Counted from the first letter of the stretch, positions 45,590 to 57,536 are shown. The stretch is 64,000 nt of DNA from Chelydra serpentina (GCA_037349315.1 JBAIAC010000040.1:16696001-16760000); one strand, 5' to 3'. Notes: generated from the sequence alone by a model not told the origin. Numbers and translations are program-made.

Positions 45590-45899
45590 GGTGCATTTAC
45601 ACTGCGATAAAAGACCGGTGGCATGGTCACGGCTCGCCTGGGTCAGCTGACTTGGGCTCGTGGGGCTTGCATGGGAAGGGGGCGGCGTTATAAAATTGCA
45701 ATGTAGATATTGAGCCTTGGGCTGGAGCCCGGGCTCTGAGACCTTCTCCCTCACCGGGTCTCAGAGCTGAGGCTCCAGCTGAGGTCGAATGTCTACACTA
45801 CAGTGTTCAGCCCTACAGCCTGACCTCCGCGAGCCTGATTCAACTGACCCGGGCTCTGAGACTTGGTGCTGCAGGTTTTTTATCGCCGTGTAGACTAAC
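45590..45899. mobile_element. MITE with about 20-bp terminal inverted repeats
   Basis: GCATTTACACTGCGATAAAA (45593-45612) is matched inverted by TTTTTTATCGCCGTGTAGAC (45876-45895), about 16 of 20 positions. The interior has a fold-back around 45715-45780 (GGGCTCTGAGACC and GGGTCTCAGAGC). No coding capacity. No clear TSD was read. Confidence 0.75.
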
Positions 45900-46028
45900 C
45901 CAAGAGTCCAACCTCCCACACACTCTGCATCACTGTCTCAGCTAAGCACCTGGTGACCTAGAAGGTAAAGCAGTGCAATAGGGCTGATATGGAGCTATAT
46001 TGACACTACTTAATAAGTAAAGCCTATG
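45900..46028. other. Short unassigned spacer
   Basis: Nothing recognised. Confidence 0.4.
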
Positions 46029-46208
46029 CTAATTATCAGGGCCGGCTTTAAGCCGATTTGTCCGATTCCCCGGAATCGGGCCCCGCGCCCAAGGGGGCCC
46101 CGCTCCGGGGTTGTTGTTTTTTTGCTCCAACAAGTCCGGTGGGAGGGTGCGGGGCCGTTGTTCTTCGCGTGGGGCCCTGCACCTGCTAAAGCCAGCCCTG
46201 CTAATTAT
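46029..46208. mobile_element. hAT-type MITE with exact 8-bp TSD (164 bp)
   Basis: The element 46037-46200 starts CAGGGCCGGCTTTA and ends TAAAGCCAGCCCTG, 13 of 14 inverted. Identical CTAATTAT lies at 46029-46036 and 46201-46208. The body is GC-rich inside AT-rich flanks. The exact TSD and near-identical ends suggest a recent insertion. Confidence 0.92.
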
Positions 46209-47107
46209 CCATGGACATCTAAGGAGTTAAAGATCCTCTCCCTCTCTTTTTTGAGAATTTCAAGCCATTTTATCTGCTAACTTGTTTCAGACTTAAGGGC
46301 ACATTCCATTTATCTCTCTCTGAAATTAAACTAACTCTAGTTATTCTTGGTAAAATCAGTACTTTTCAAAAGCTGTATTCAGTTTTGTGGAAAATATGCC
46401 AATTAATTACACCAGTAAATAAATTATACTAATCCCATTAGCAAAAATGGAATTGTAGATTAAATCTTTTATTGCACTTAAAAATGAATGCAGGCAATCT
46501 TTTAGGAAATGTATTCTTCTCATCACTCCGCCCAGGATAATAGTTCTGTTATACACGGACAGAACATTATCAGAAATGAAAAATGAATGTAAAACTAGCA
46601 CATATCTTATTAGAATATTGTAATGAACTGGCTAGTGAGTCTGTTTGATAGAATCAGAACTACTCAGCCATGCATGTCATAGACTGCATATTGCTAAGAG
46701 AGCTGCTTCTTTAGCTCAAGGGGAAGGGACCTTTGTTTTTTGAACAGGAGGTTCCAAGTTCTAGCTTCTTTGTCGCTGTGATGTTCTGAGCAGCTGTGGT
46801 TGGCAGCATGGCATGAGTCACGAATTCCCTTTTTGGCCCTTAGATACGTCTAACTTTGTTTTTCAAAATGAAACAATGTGGGCAAAAGGGGTGGGACTGA
46901 CGGCACTTGGAACTAAAATCTAAGGCAAGCTTCCTCATGCTGGCTGGCCAATGTTCTCCTGCTTTGACTCTAACTGCCCTAGAGACAATGGTTCATTCTC
47001 CACGTGTGGTCTTTGTGTTGGCAGCTGTCATGAAGTGCGTCTAATGATGTGGGTCCCTAGTAACTTGGGAGTAAGGCTAGATGTCTTAGGACCCTGAACA
47101 GTCATCA
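46209..47107. other. Unassigned non-coding DNA, SINE-like remnant
   Basis: 46690-46790 ('ttctttagctcaaggggaaggg' and 'ggaggttccaagttctagc') may be a tRNA-derived SINE head related to 8990-9085. Otherwise nothing recognised. Confidence 0.35.
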
Positions 47108-47112
47108 GATGG

Positions 47113-48226
47113 TGTGATGCTCTGTACCTCGGGGGAACACCCAGCACCCCCATGTTCATCCTTGTAAAATGATTGTGTGGTATCTAGTGCAAAGTCTGCC
47201 ATGTTGGGTGTCTTCAGAAGACTCACGATGCACTGAGCATTGTTGTTAGAGTGATGTTATAATAATTGTTACAATAATGTTATAGTAATGTTATAGGTTA
47301 TAACTCAACGTATATAGTTATGAGGCTGAAAATGTGTCCTCATGGTTTAAAGCAAGCCCAGGCAAAAACCCTCCAAGAGCAGAGAGGCAGTTCTCACACC
47401 TCATCAGGGCAGGTATGAGACAAACTCAGCCCAGCCTCACAGAAACAAAGGATGCTGGCCTAGGCAGCAACAAAAGAATCTGTTTGAGTGAATCACCCCC
47501 ATTCCTTTGGTCAGTATGGGATTGAGATGAGGTAATGCTCACTGACTCTGCAGGGGGGGCAAAGCCAAGAGGGAGGAAAGGACATGATAAAAGGGAGAGA
47601 CGTTTGACATGCTCTTCCTCTCTCTTCCACGTCCACCTACAGACATCACCACCAAGCGACTGAAGTGCTGATCAAAGGGGAGAGCCTGGCTGAAGAGCAA
47701 CCAGACGGCCCGTGATGAGAAGCATCTAAGTTTGTAAGGGCACTGAACGTGTTAAGATCAGCTTAGAATGCGTTTTGCTTTTATTTCATTTGACCAAATC
47801 TGACTTATGTTTTGACTTATAATCACTTAAAATCTATCTTTATAGTTAATAAATCTGTTTGTTTATTCTACCTGAAGCAGTACATTTGGTTTGAAGTGTG
47901 TCAGAGGCTCCCCTTGGGATAACAAGCCTGGTATATATCAATTTATTTGTTAAATTGACAAACTCATATAAGCTTGCAGCGTCCTGTGGGCATAACTGGG
48001 CACAGCAAGACGGAGGTTCCTAGGGTTGTGTCTGGGACTGGAGATATTGGCTAGTGTCATTCGGTTGCACAATCCAAGGAGCAGCTTACATGCCAGGGGC
48101 TATGCGTGAACAGCCCAGGAGTGGGGGGTTCTCACAGCAGAGCAGGGTAAGGCTGGCTCCCAGAGTCAAGGATTGGAGTGACCTAGCAGGTCACCAGTCC
48201 AGCTAACCCCAGAGGGGAACGTCACA
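47113..48226 (+). mobile_element. Solo LTR, sister of 6479-7674
   Basis: Begins TGTGATGCTC and ends GAACGTCACA, flanked by GATGG (47108-47112) and GGTGG (48227-48231), a 4/5 match for a 5-bp TSD. AATAAA lies at 47848-47853 with about 370 bases after it. Shared interior landmarks with 6479-7674 include the TATAAGCTT word downstream of AATAAA and the same terminal TCACA. A local AT array (47240-47300) sits in the 5' part. No internal viral genes adjoin it. Confidence 0.75.
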
Positions 48227-48231
48227 GGTGG

Positions 48232-48627
48232 CAACTATTTTCAGTCATTACTGACCACTGTTTGAACAAGTCATCAGAGGCAGAATGCTCCATATTTCAT
48301 TTCCAACCCCCGGAATCACCCACTTCTAATCTGTTTTACTGAATACTGTGCAATTAGATTTACTTTGATCAAATATACCTCCCAGGCATGTTTGATATAA
48401 ATAATACAGGATTCATTCTAATACCCTGGCTCCATGTTTGACCAATCGGTCAGGCCTGCTGACAGCAATTCCGGGCCCCAGGACAGAACAGTCAATGGGC
48501 CCCCACGCCCGCACAAGCTGCGCCCGTATGGACACAGTCTGCCTGAGATTTGGGCAGTGCTGCACCTGTGCTGGGTGGTGCCCAGCAAGCTGCCGGCACG
48601 GCCAGGCTTCCATATGCCCGCCCAGTA
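48232..48627. other. Unassigned DNA with a repeat core shared with 3765
   Basis: 48455-48510 has GACAGCAATTCCGGGCCCCA and 'ggacagaacagtcaatgggccc', the latter matching 3769-3793. Probably an interspersed repeat. No gene. Confidence 0.4.
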
Positions 48628-49222
48628 GGGTTGCCAAATGTCAAATCACACAAACCCAAAAACTCTTGTTCTGCCCCCTGCCCCGCCCCTTCCCTGAGAC
48701 CACGTTCCTCTTCCGCCCCTTATCTGACTCCCTGCCCCCTGCTCACTCCATCCCCCCTCCCTCCGTCGCTCGCTGTCCCCCACCCTCACCCACTCTCACT
48801 GGGCTGGGGTGGGCGGTGCAGGCTCTGGGAGGGCGTTTGGATGCGGGAGGGGCTGCGGGCTCTAGGCTGGGGCAGGGGGTCGCGGTGCAGGAGGGTATCA
48901 GGGGGACAGTGCTTACCTCGGGCGGTTCCTGAAAGTGACCGGCACACCCCTTTGCCAGTGGCTCCTAGGTGAGGGGCCCATGGGGTCTCCATGTGCTGCT
49001 GCCCGCAGGCACCGCCCCCGCACCTCCGATTGGCCACAGTTCCCAGCCAATGGGAACTGCGGAGTTGGCGCTCGGGGTGGGGGCAGTGTGTGGAGACCCC
49101 CTCCCCAGGGGCCGCAGGGATGTGCTGGCCGCTTCCAGGAGTGATGCGGAGCGAGGGCGGGCAGGAAGCCCAGGCCCCTGGGAAATTGCCCCCTTTCCTT
49201 CTCCCCCCCCCCCCACCCCATC
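48628..49222 (+). mobile_element. GC-rich interspersed repeat (GGGTTGCCAA family)
   Basis: Opens GTAGGGTTGCCAAATGTC, then 'tgccccctgccccgccccttcc', 'ctccctccgtcgctcgctgtcccc', 'ctgggctggggtgggcgg' and 'agttcccagccaatgggaactgcgg'. I recognise this order as a very common turtle repeat. It has a perfect 9-bp stem CAGTTCCCA/TGGGAACTG (49037-49045 and 49051-49059). A C-rich run ends it near 49214. No 3' inverted end was found. The long open frames on both strands are due to base composition. Confidence 0.7.
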
Positions 49223-51036
49223 GGCGGGCCAGGAATCGGTACAAGCAGGTTACCCTTTTAACAGCAGGCCAAATATGTCCTACAAACTGGAACACTCTTC
49301 TCTTACATGGCATTAGCCACATGGTAGCTACGTATCAAGAAGGGCTAGGTCCATGTAAGCCTTTCAGACCCACCGAGCTCAGGGACGGGCCCGCTAAGGC
49401 CCCTGCATCTGAGTGTCTCATTAGAGGAAGCTGCAAGTCAGGCAGACAAGCGCGCTCCAGAAGCACAGAGTCACTGGCCTCCTTCCGATGACATTATATT
49501 GGATAGCATAGTGCCTAATAAAGATGTTTTACTGCTGCTCCTTCTCCAAGCCGTTCACAGGCGTGGGGTCAGTCAGGGCTGGCACTCTCTGGAGAGAGAC
49601 GAAGGAAAGGCCTCGAGGCAATGCGCTGAGGTGGAGCATGACAAGATGGCTCAGCCTTTTGAACTGATTCCGGTGGGGTTAGTGACTAACTCATAGGGTT
49701 CTTTCTGTTCCGCTTTCCTAGCACTGACGTGTAGTTGCCTCCTTGCATGGCTCCAGCAAGGACAGAACAGAGATACAGGACTTAGTGGCTCTTTTCCCCT
49801 CTCTTTCTTCTTGCCTGGGTCTCAGCAGGAATGGCACTTGTCTTCGGTGTCCGTCTCTGCTCCCCGAGCAGAGAGAAATCAGGCTTGAAAAGCCGGCAGA
49901 GAACAGTGACACCCGGATTTAAAGAGCCATATATTACACGGTGCTGACTGAGTAAGGCAGATCTGGCCTGCTTTGCTGATTGCATGCTAGCTGAATTGGG
50001 GGCAGTTAAAAAGAAATGAATATAGAGTGGGATAGAAATGGTGATTACAGCAAATATTAGCTTCTGCTGAATAATTTTACCTAGAGGGGAAGCTTTCCTG
50101 TTTCAAAAAGCAATTGCACTGATTCTCGGGTCCTCGCTAATGGTGTGAATATTTCTGTTTGAATGCTTGAGATTTGGAAGCTCTTGTTGTGATCAAAATG
50201 TCGCCCTCTTGACAAATCTGACTCCTGGATTGGTGGAGATGTATAAACCGCTGAAAGGGCTCTCTGCTGCCCATTGTCCAGAGACGAGTAGAAATCGCTC
50301 TGCTGCAGCATTGCGAGCTCTCTCTCTTGATAGAAAAAAAAAATCTCATGGCTGCATGCTTCATAGCAGACTGCTATGTCCACTAGGCACAGATTTTAAG
50401 GCCAGAAGGCAACACTGTGAGCTGAACCTCCTGCATAATGCAAGGCCACAGGATTTCCCCAAATTAATTCCTCCTTCACGTGCAATACAGTCCTCTGCTT
50501 CTGTATGCTTGGGATGCCCACACAGCTTCATCTCAAGCATTAAAACACCCGCTCGCTGCTTGAGACTTATTTCAGCAACGTGTGCTCTTAAACTCATTAC
50601 AGAGAAGCAATAAAGCACAGATTTGATCATTATGCAAAAACGGCATTTGCACCAGCGTGGAATATTCCTCTAGAAATGCAATTCTGCTAATGTGGCTCAG
50701 CTGTCCTTAAGCTGCCTCCTTTTCTTCTAGTACTAAAATAGATTCTTTCCCACTCAATAAAGACTTCACAAGAAGATGACCTGTGGGGGTGTAGCTGTTA
50801 TGAAATAATCATACCCCTGGGAGGGATTAGATGCTTTTGGATCTGCCTAGAGGTTTTATAACACTGTCATGATCAGTGTAATCAGTTAACAATGGCCACG
50901 CCCCTCGCCATGCTTTGCTGACTAAATATAATCTAGAAACCTTCTCTCTCCGCTCAGACAACTGATGAAATATGGCATTTGCTCAGAAATAAAGTAAACT
51001 ATGATGATGATGGTTTGTGTAGGGCCAGGAGGGAGC
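49223..51036. other. Unassigned non-coding DNA
   Basis: No gene or firmly recognised repeat. The plus frame at 50167-50613 (148 codons) overlaps an open minus frame and has no family resemblance. Confidence 0.4.
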
Positions 51037-51235
51037 CTGGGTTAGTGGGGATAGCAAGGGAGCTAGGATTCTGTTTCTGTCTCTGCCACAAATGAGCTGC
51101 GTGACCTTCAGCGAGTCCCGTAACCTTTCTGGGTCTCTGTTAACTTTCAGCTTTAGAATGCCCTGTATCTGCCAGTATGTGAAATCTCTGAAGTCTGAAA
51201 TACAAGGGGAGCCTCTTGTAAAGCATTAGTTTAGG
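51037..51235 (+). mobile_element. Diverged tRNA-derived SINE (tortoise/Cry type)
   Basis: 'ctaggattctgtttctgtctctgccac', 'gagctgcgtgaccttc' and 'ggtctctgttaac' follow the order of the SINE at 42634. The tail is degraded. Confidence 0.55.
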
Positions 51236-52754
51236 AGAGCTGTTTTGGGGCGGGACAGTGTGGAAGCTATTTTGTTTAAAATAACTAAAGGTAAGGACTG
51301 GTCCTCTGAATTGGTACCCATACGGGGAAAACTCCCAAGTTCAAAAAGGTATCATGGCCCAGCTCCAAAAGGCGTTGTGAAGCTTCATTAATATTTAGAA
51401 ATCTCCTTGTCGTCCTTGTCTGAAATGGCCCGTGTCTGTATGTATTGCTTATTTACGTTCAGACCTGTCATTCCAACACATCAGCAGCTCACCTAGGGCT
51501 TTTGAGCTGGAAAAGTCACACAACATACCATTAAAGAGGGCGATACACTCATTTATAGGGACCACGTTCTGAGGAAGTAGCTCCTTATCCATGGCATTAG
51601 TGTTTCAGTTCAGCAAAGCACTAAGCCCGTGTTTAACTTTTAAACACTGCAGTGGCTCTACTCCTCTACTCAAATGTAAGCGGATGTACCTTGTTGAATC
51701 AGGGCCTAGGGCTTTATTGCTGCATTCCTTCCATCTCCTTGCTGTAAGTGTGTTGTACAGCTCTAGTAAACTCTCCCATTACCGTATTTCTCCATTTGGG
51801 ATCAAGAAAATGACTCTCTCTGAAATGTTGGCCAGTTGTTCCCCAGCTCTCTTACCTCATAGCAATTGTTCTGGTCCTGAGACGTTCGCTCATGTGTGAG
51901 TCTCAGATCTGATTTAACGCGATGCTTTTTTGCCTTCAAATTGAACAGCTACAGGTAATTTGCTGCCCGTTAGCTATACCTCACACATGACTAATGAGGT
52001 AATTGCTTGAGTTTACCGCGTAACTGGAGTGAAATCTAATAACAGAGAAAGAAAACTTGAGTTAGCGGAACATGTGGCCATGAGCAGAGAGAGGTTGCCA
52101 AAGTAAGTTTTGCAGGGATTGGTGCCAGGGGCAGGGGGCGCCCGTGGCGAGTCTGGTTTGACGATGTGGCTGACTGGACGGGGTGCGCCATAGCACACTT
52201 CTCAGGGCTGTTTGAAGACCACGAAATGTGAAGGAAGATTGCCGGCCCGTAACTCCTGTGGGTTGTGTTTGCAGTTCGTTGTGATGTGACTCTGGTGTTT
52301 TGTACTATGACAGAACAGAGGGAGTTTTTGAAAGGTGTGTTTTACAGTCCCAGCGCTGTCTCTTCTCTCAGTTCCTTGGGAGCAGTTTTGTTAAGCAAAG
52401 ACAGATGCTCAAAGCCCTCCATCCATTACCCGGGGTGCCAAGTTCTTTCAGACACCCTGTGCTGCCAGGAGAAAAGGATGGAGTGTATGGGTGTCTGAAT
52501 GCTAATGAAAGTGGAAGGAGAACTTAATGGACAGGTTTTAGTGTGTGTTTTGTCATAAGTGGTCCCGCCAAAGCTGTATTTAATGAGGGCTATGTCCCGT
52601 GACTGTCTGTGCCCTTCAATCCGCTGCTTTTCTGTCATGCCCATGAGGATGCCAGGAGAGCCTTGAATGATGTCCTTCCTCCACTCAATAGCTTGTGTTT
52701 GAAAACTTGGTGAGATTTTGACTCCTCTGTCTCTTGACTGACTTGTTACTGTCT
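51236..52754. other. Unassigned non-coding DNA
   Basis: No gene recognised. 51930-52030 is AT-rich and repeat-free. Confidence 0.4.
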
Positions 52755-52853
52755 GCAAAACGAAAATAAGAAAGAAAAACTTGTAGCACCTTAGATACTA
52801 ACACATTTATTTCAGCATAAGCTTTCGTGGGTTAGTACCCACTTCATCGGATG
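52755..52853 (+). mobile_element. Second copy of the reptile repeat seen at 5246
   Basis: 'acttgtagcaccttagatactaacac', 'agcataagctttcgtgggtt' and 'tacccacttcatcggatgac' match 5246-5372 in order. Its first 32 bases are identical to 60269-60300. Confidence 0.8.
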
Positions 52854-53379
52854 ACTTTACTGTCTGCGTCATTAGGAAGTGGGGCGAGGGAGGGGAGGTG
52901 TTAATTGCATAGGACCTGATCTTGCAGACTTCTCCTATTTCGATGGGACTCTACTTGGCCGAGTAAGGGCTGCTCACACAAGCAGGGCTCTGCAGGATCC
53001 TGCCCAGGCAATGGGAACACATTTGGCCTCACTTAGAAGTGAAATTTAAAAAGGAATTTGAATCAATTCTGTACCTCGGCAAGACGTCCTCAGCAGCTAC
53101 CATTTCAAATGCAGAAATTAGCTTTGCTGATGTCACTTAGGAAGATTCTGAAGCTCACCCCCCCCCCCCCGCTAACCTAAATAAAGGGTTTGTATCTATT
53201 TTATCTAGGGACTAAAAAGCAAATGGGCTAATCTTCAGACATGCTGGGCATCCACACCTCCCACTGATTTCAATGGGAGCTGCAGTCACTCAGTCCCCCT
53301 GAAAATCAGGTCAGAATCTCCTAAGCGTCACATCCGTCCATGCAAAATCTCGTTCTTCTTTCACGCTCGTTTGATCAGT
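52854..53379. repeat. Palindromic-repeat remnants and a poly-C run
   Basis: 'gacctgatcttgcagacttctcc' with 'ggctctgcaggatcctgcccagg' (52914-53010) and 'ctcccactgatttcaatgggagctgcagtcactcag' (53257-53294) are remnants of fold-back repeats. 13 C lie at 53158-53170. Confidence 0.5.
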
Positions 53380-54230
53380 ACATTTTCCCAGAGCTTAATT
53401 TAATAGACAGAGGTGGTATCTCTGTACCCGTGCTCCAGTTTAGGACTTTGGGAAACCTAGATGTGATTAATTTCCATTTCTTACGAGTGTCAAATAATTA
53501 CATTAGTATTAAACTGCTTTGTTTTATCGCCATTGAGAACATGTCCTCTGGTAAGTTATTGCCGATGAGTTATGATGAGGGTAGTATCACTTTAATCACT
53601 GGCACATATTGGAGACATTTGCCGCACCCCCCCAGACATTGTGTGTGATTTGTGAGCAGAATATTGTGTGGTGCATGACAAATACATTTTTTCCTTTAGG
53701 AAGGGATCAGCTAACATTTTTAGTGATGCTGTGGAGGCAAAAAAACCTTCTCTTGTGTGACTGAGTTCACATCAGTCATTTTAATTTAACTTGTATAACC
53801 ATGTTTGCATCAAAACTACCAATGTGATTGCAAGTACAAGCTCAGTTTATTTTTTCTTAGCACTGGAGTTAGTTATTTGTTATCTCTCAGCTTTCATGTG
53901 TTTGAACCTTGAGAGCCTATGGGTTTCCGCTGGATTCTTTGAAATGCTTCCATGCTAATTAAAAACGCTAAGATATATGTTTATTTAAAAAGCTAATGCT
54001 GATATTCCTTTTCTCTGTGGGATCATCTTTGAATTCCAGCTTCATTCTACTAAACTAATCACTCCTTTAAAGAGATTAGAACCGAACGGTTCAGAACATG
54101 TTGCTCAGTATTCTGCCATTAAATAGAAGGTTGTTGATGGCATAGGAAATAATTGTGATATTTAAAAAGAAGTTGAACCCCAATAAATAAAACTAGAGAG
54201 ACAATTGAGGTGAATGGTTCCCTCTTGAGT
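53380..54230. promoter_or_regulatory. CNE candidates
   Basis: Repeat-free AT-rich DNA with words such as 'gagcttaatttaatagacag', 'gtgattaatttccatttc' and 'caaataattacattag', dense in TAAT/ATTA. No coherent frame. Regulatory role is inference. Confidence 0.3.
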
Positions 54231-55020
54231 CGGGCCTTTGGATAAACTTGGGGCTTGAGCCTGCAACCCCTTATTCACGTGCGTAATCCTTAACTGGCCA
54301 ATGGACACGTGAGCAAGGAGCTATTAAGACCCAAGTAATGACTGCAGCTAAACTGGTCTAGTCAATGCTCCTTCTAATCAATGAGAGTGTGTGTGTGTCA
54401 GTTATTTCAATGGGAGGTTTGTCTGAGTAGTGCCTCAATTGTGCTGCACAACACAACCACGCCGATCAAACATCACCATGCAATTTCCCTTAAGTGAATT
54501 GGAGTTTTCTGAATTCACGTTACACTCCCATGCACACATGTGCGTTGTACGACTGGTAACTATATTTTCTTTCTGGTGTGAATTTTCTGTGGCTTTTCCT
54601 TAACCTTAGGCCAAATCTTGCAGGCTTCCTTCGATTGAAATGGGAGTCTTTCCTGAGCAAGGACTGTAGTGTTTGGCCTCTTTTAGAGTCCTTGACTTAC
54701 CAGTTAATAGGAAAAGCTTCTTGAGCCCCCCAAATTATAACAGTAGTTGTTAAATGGTGGCTATTTGCATAATTTGTAATTAACCAGAGTAGGATTGGTT
54801 GTTCAAAATCCAGTGGTCGTGTTTTGTTGCAAGTCAGCTCATGTGGTGCCAGTAGCATCAGACGTTAGAAAAAGACACTGCCAAGTTCTGAACTAAATCA
54901 GTGACGCCACTGAAGTCAATAAAATGACTCTGGATTTACACCACCTTAACTAAGGGGGTTACTCCATTGAACTCAGTGGCGTGACCTGGCATTTACACTG
55001 GAATAGCTTGTTCAGAAATT
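54231..55020. repeat. Run of palindromic interspersed repeat fragments
   Basis: 54611-54685 ('ccaaatcttgcaggcttcc' to 'gagcaaggactg') and 54885-55010 are fold-back repeat remnants. In the second, GTGACGCCACTGA (54901-54913) is inverted at TCAGTGGCGTGAC (54973-54985) with one shift. A short GT run lies near 54388-54398. Confidence 0.5.
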
Positions 55021-56255
55021 GGCTCACTACCCTTTATGCTTATTTCCTTCACCATCACTCTGATCATGTTAATAAATGAGTAACTGATCTATTAATGGGG
55101 GTTCATTTTCAGTGCTAATTCCTTTGCTTAGCAGGAGACTATTAATGGCCTTTCAAGAGGCAGAAATAGCTCTGAGTCAGGAGGATTGCATATGTTGCAC
55201 TTTTGTTTTAATTTTCCAGAATGGCCATACGCTAACAGAGTTAAAAATGGTGAGGCCTACTCTGCATTATGCCATCCACCAGTGAAAGTTTTTTATTGTT
55301 ACCATTGACTCATGTGCCAGTTGGAGCTAGTAATATTCAAGGAATGAAGAAGACAGAAAAGGGACATGTTTTACTGCTATAACAACCTGCGGGATCTTTG
55401 CTTCCAGGCTTGAATTTTGCCTTCAAGGTGGAAAACTGTAATGCTTGTAATACGTTGGCTAATTGCTAGAGGTGAGCCTGAATCAAATCTTTGGACAACT
55501 CTGAATCTAGAGCTGAACTTTGCATTTTGCCACACACTTGGCTAGCTTCTGTGTTGGAATATAATTAATTCTTGACAGCTACAGTATCTGAAAAGTTAAA
55601 AATAAACTGAGGAGGAAATAAATAAAAATCCCTGCTTTGATCTGCTGCATGAAACTGACAGACTGCCAAAAATGTATTTATGATTCAACAAAAATCAAAC
55701 AGACCCTTATGTTTAGAGCCTAGCCCTATCCAAACTTCCCAAGGAAATGAAAGAGCCAGATATTTAAAACATAGAATTGCAGGTATTCTGTCTTGATTTG
55801 AAAGGCGCTTAAACTCAGGTTTTCAAATGTGTGCATAGGTTTTTTATCTTATAACTCTCTAGGGAGATTGTCAGGATGTATAAACTTTTAAAAATATATA
55901 AACTCTTGTGGTAGCCCCTCCAACCACCTGGCATGAATTGGAAATTCTTTAACCAAATGCAGTAAACTTCCTTCAGTCAAATCTCCCCCATGTTAGGGGT
56001 GATCACCATTGTATGATCATCACACATTGCTCCCCCTTACCGTCCCTGGGCTGGATGGAGTGTGACGAGCTTTCCCATGGGCTTGGATCTTATCTGCCAA
56101 ATTTCTGCTCAGCGCAAACTTCAGCAATAGAGTTTAAAACCTCAGAAAACAGAAGTTCTCAATGGAGACAAGAAGCACATCTTCAGCTCAGTAAATCGTC
56201 CAGGGATCCCCCTCTGGTGCTGTTATATTTTCACATTTGTACTGTGGTAGGCCTA
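55021..56255. other. AT-rich unassigned non-coding DNA
   Basis: No gene or repeat was recognised. Confidence 0.4.
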
Positions 56256-56306
56256 AAGGCCAGAGTCAGTGTGGTGCCATTGTGCTGGGCACTGTACAAA
56301 CATATA
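56256..56306 (-). mobile_element. LINE 3' tail fragment, minus strand
   Basis: 'gtgccattgtgctgggcactgtacaaacata' is the inverse of the TTTGTACAGCGCCTAGCACA tail at 28100. It abuts a CR1 on the right. Confidence 0.55.
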
Positions 56307-56310
56307 TTAA

Positions 56311-56486
56311 GTGTCCCTCGCTCTGTTTGCCAGCATCTGGGAATGGGCGACGGGATGGATCATTTGATGATTACCTGTTCTGTTCATCCCCTCTGGGGCA
56401 CCTGGCATTGGCCACTGTCGGAAGACAGGATATTGGGCTAGATGGACCTTTGGTCTGACCTAGTATGGCCGTTCTTATGTTCTTTA
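56311..56486 (+). mobile_element. CR1 LINE 3' end, plus strand
   Basis: 'ctgtttgccagcatctgggaatgggcgac', 'ctctggggcacctggcattgg' and TGGACCTTTGGTCTGA with 'gtatggccgttcttatgttc' give a clear CR1 3' end. 5'-truncated to about 175 bases, well preserved. Confidence 0.9.
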
Positions 56487-57536
56487 ATAGACGTCCCTTC
56501 CTGTGGTGGGTACATACTGTGCAACATGGGGCTAATGAGCTGTTGTGGGCTCAGTCAGCCCCGCCTCGTCACACCTGCCAGAGATGTCAGACTGGGCGGG
56601 AGGAGCTTGGAAGGGGACAATGCAGCAGGGATGGTGGCTGACCAGAGCAGAGGGCAGCTCTCCAGGCCTCAGCTCCTGGAGAAGGGCTTGCAGAAGGCAA
56701 GAGCTCCGTGGAGCCCAGCAGCCCCTCCCGGAAGGAAGGGAGGGCTGGATGCTGATCCGCTTTTGAGGGGACTGTTCTTCCATAGTAGCCCATGAGCTAC
56801 ATAGCAGCCTCACCACACCCGGGAGACAACACATTCGTGTTCACTTGTTGACTGCCCCGGACAGGGCGGATTGTCCAGGGCTCATCCGGAGACTTTACTC
56901 TCTTGTGACTGGACTGGTGGCGGGGTTTGCCTGCATGTCACAGAACAGAGGCCAGATGAATGCAAAGGCCTGGCCCCGGGGGCACCCCAAGCAAGGAACG
57001 CGGTGACGCTGCCCCAAAACACGCACAGTCTACCAGGCGGACGAGACGAACAAGCGGACCAGGGAACCAGGGTAACAAATCAGAGCGGGCGTGCACAATT
57101 CTTAGCCAGATGGCAGCAGTGACTGGCGACCTGTCTGCCTTTGACCCGTCTGCCCTGCACCGTGGCAATGCTCCACTGGCTGATGAGGGATCTGGATGTC
57201 TTCCTTTGGGGGTGGCCACCAGAGGCTCTCAGTGTAACGTTAGCTGTTTCCACCCCCATGCCTGGGCTGCCTCCACCGTGCTCCCAGCCCTTTGAGCCTC
57301 AGACAATAAAACCTCCTCTCTAACTGCTCGGTGCCTCTGGCTTGCTTATTAAAGAGGGGGTTCCCTGAATCACTCTGGGGAGCGTTTTACTTCAGCACCC
57401 TAGGAACATCATAATTCACGTGATGGGGAGGCAGTTTAGCACCATCCTGCATGTTACATGATGACAGCGGCCCTGAAAGAATGGTTGTTTACGTTCATTT
57501 AATGCTGCTTATAACTCAAGGCTTAATGGACAGTAG
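56487..57536 (+). other. GC-rich unassigned stretch ending in a poly(A)-like signal
   Basis: About 1 kb, richer in GC than its flanks, ending in AATAAA at 57305-57310 followed by a TG/CT-rich stretch. Plus frames of 117 and 111 codons (56442-56795 and 56960-57295) are open but overlap open minus frames. It could be an unrecognised LTR, the last exon of a transcript, or plain GC-rich DNA. Confidence 0.3.

Noticed and set aside
47240..47300. Possible CRISPR-like or regulatory array
   Set aside because: The repeated GTTATA/AATAAT words are short, irregular and inside an LTR; a vertebrate window would not carry a CRISPR array.
48786..49491. Open frames of 115-178 codons on both strands
   Set aside because: They mostly lie in the GC-rich interspersed repeat at 48628-49222; openness is due to base composition.
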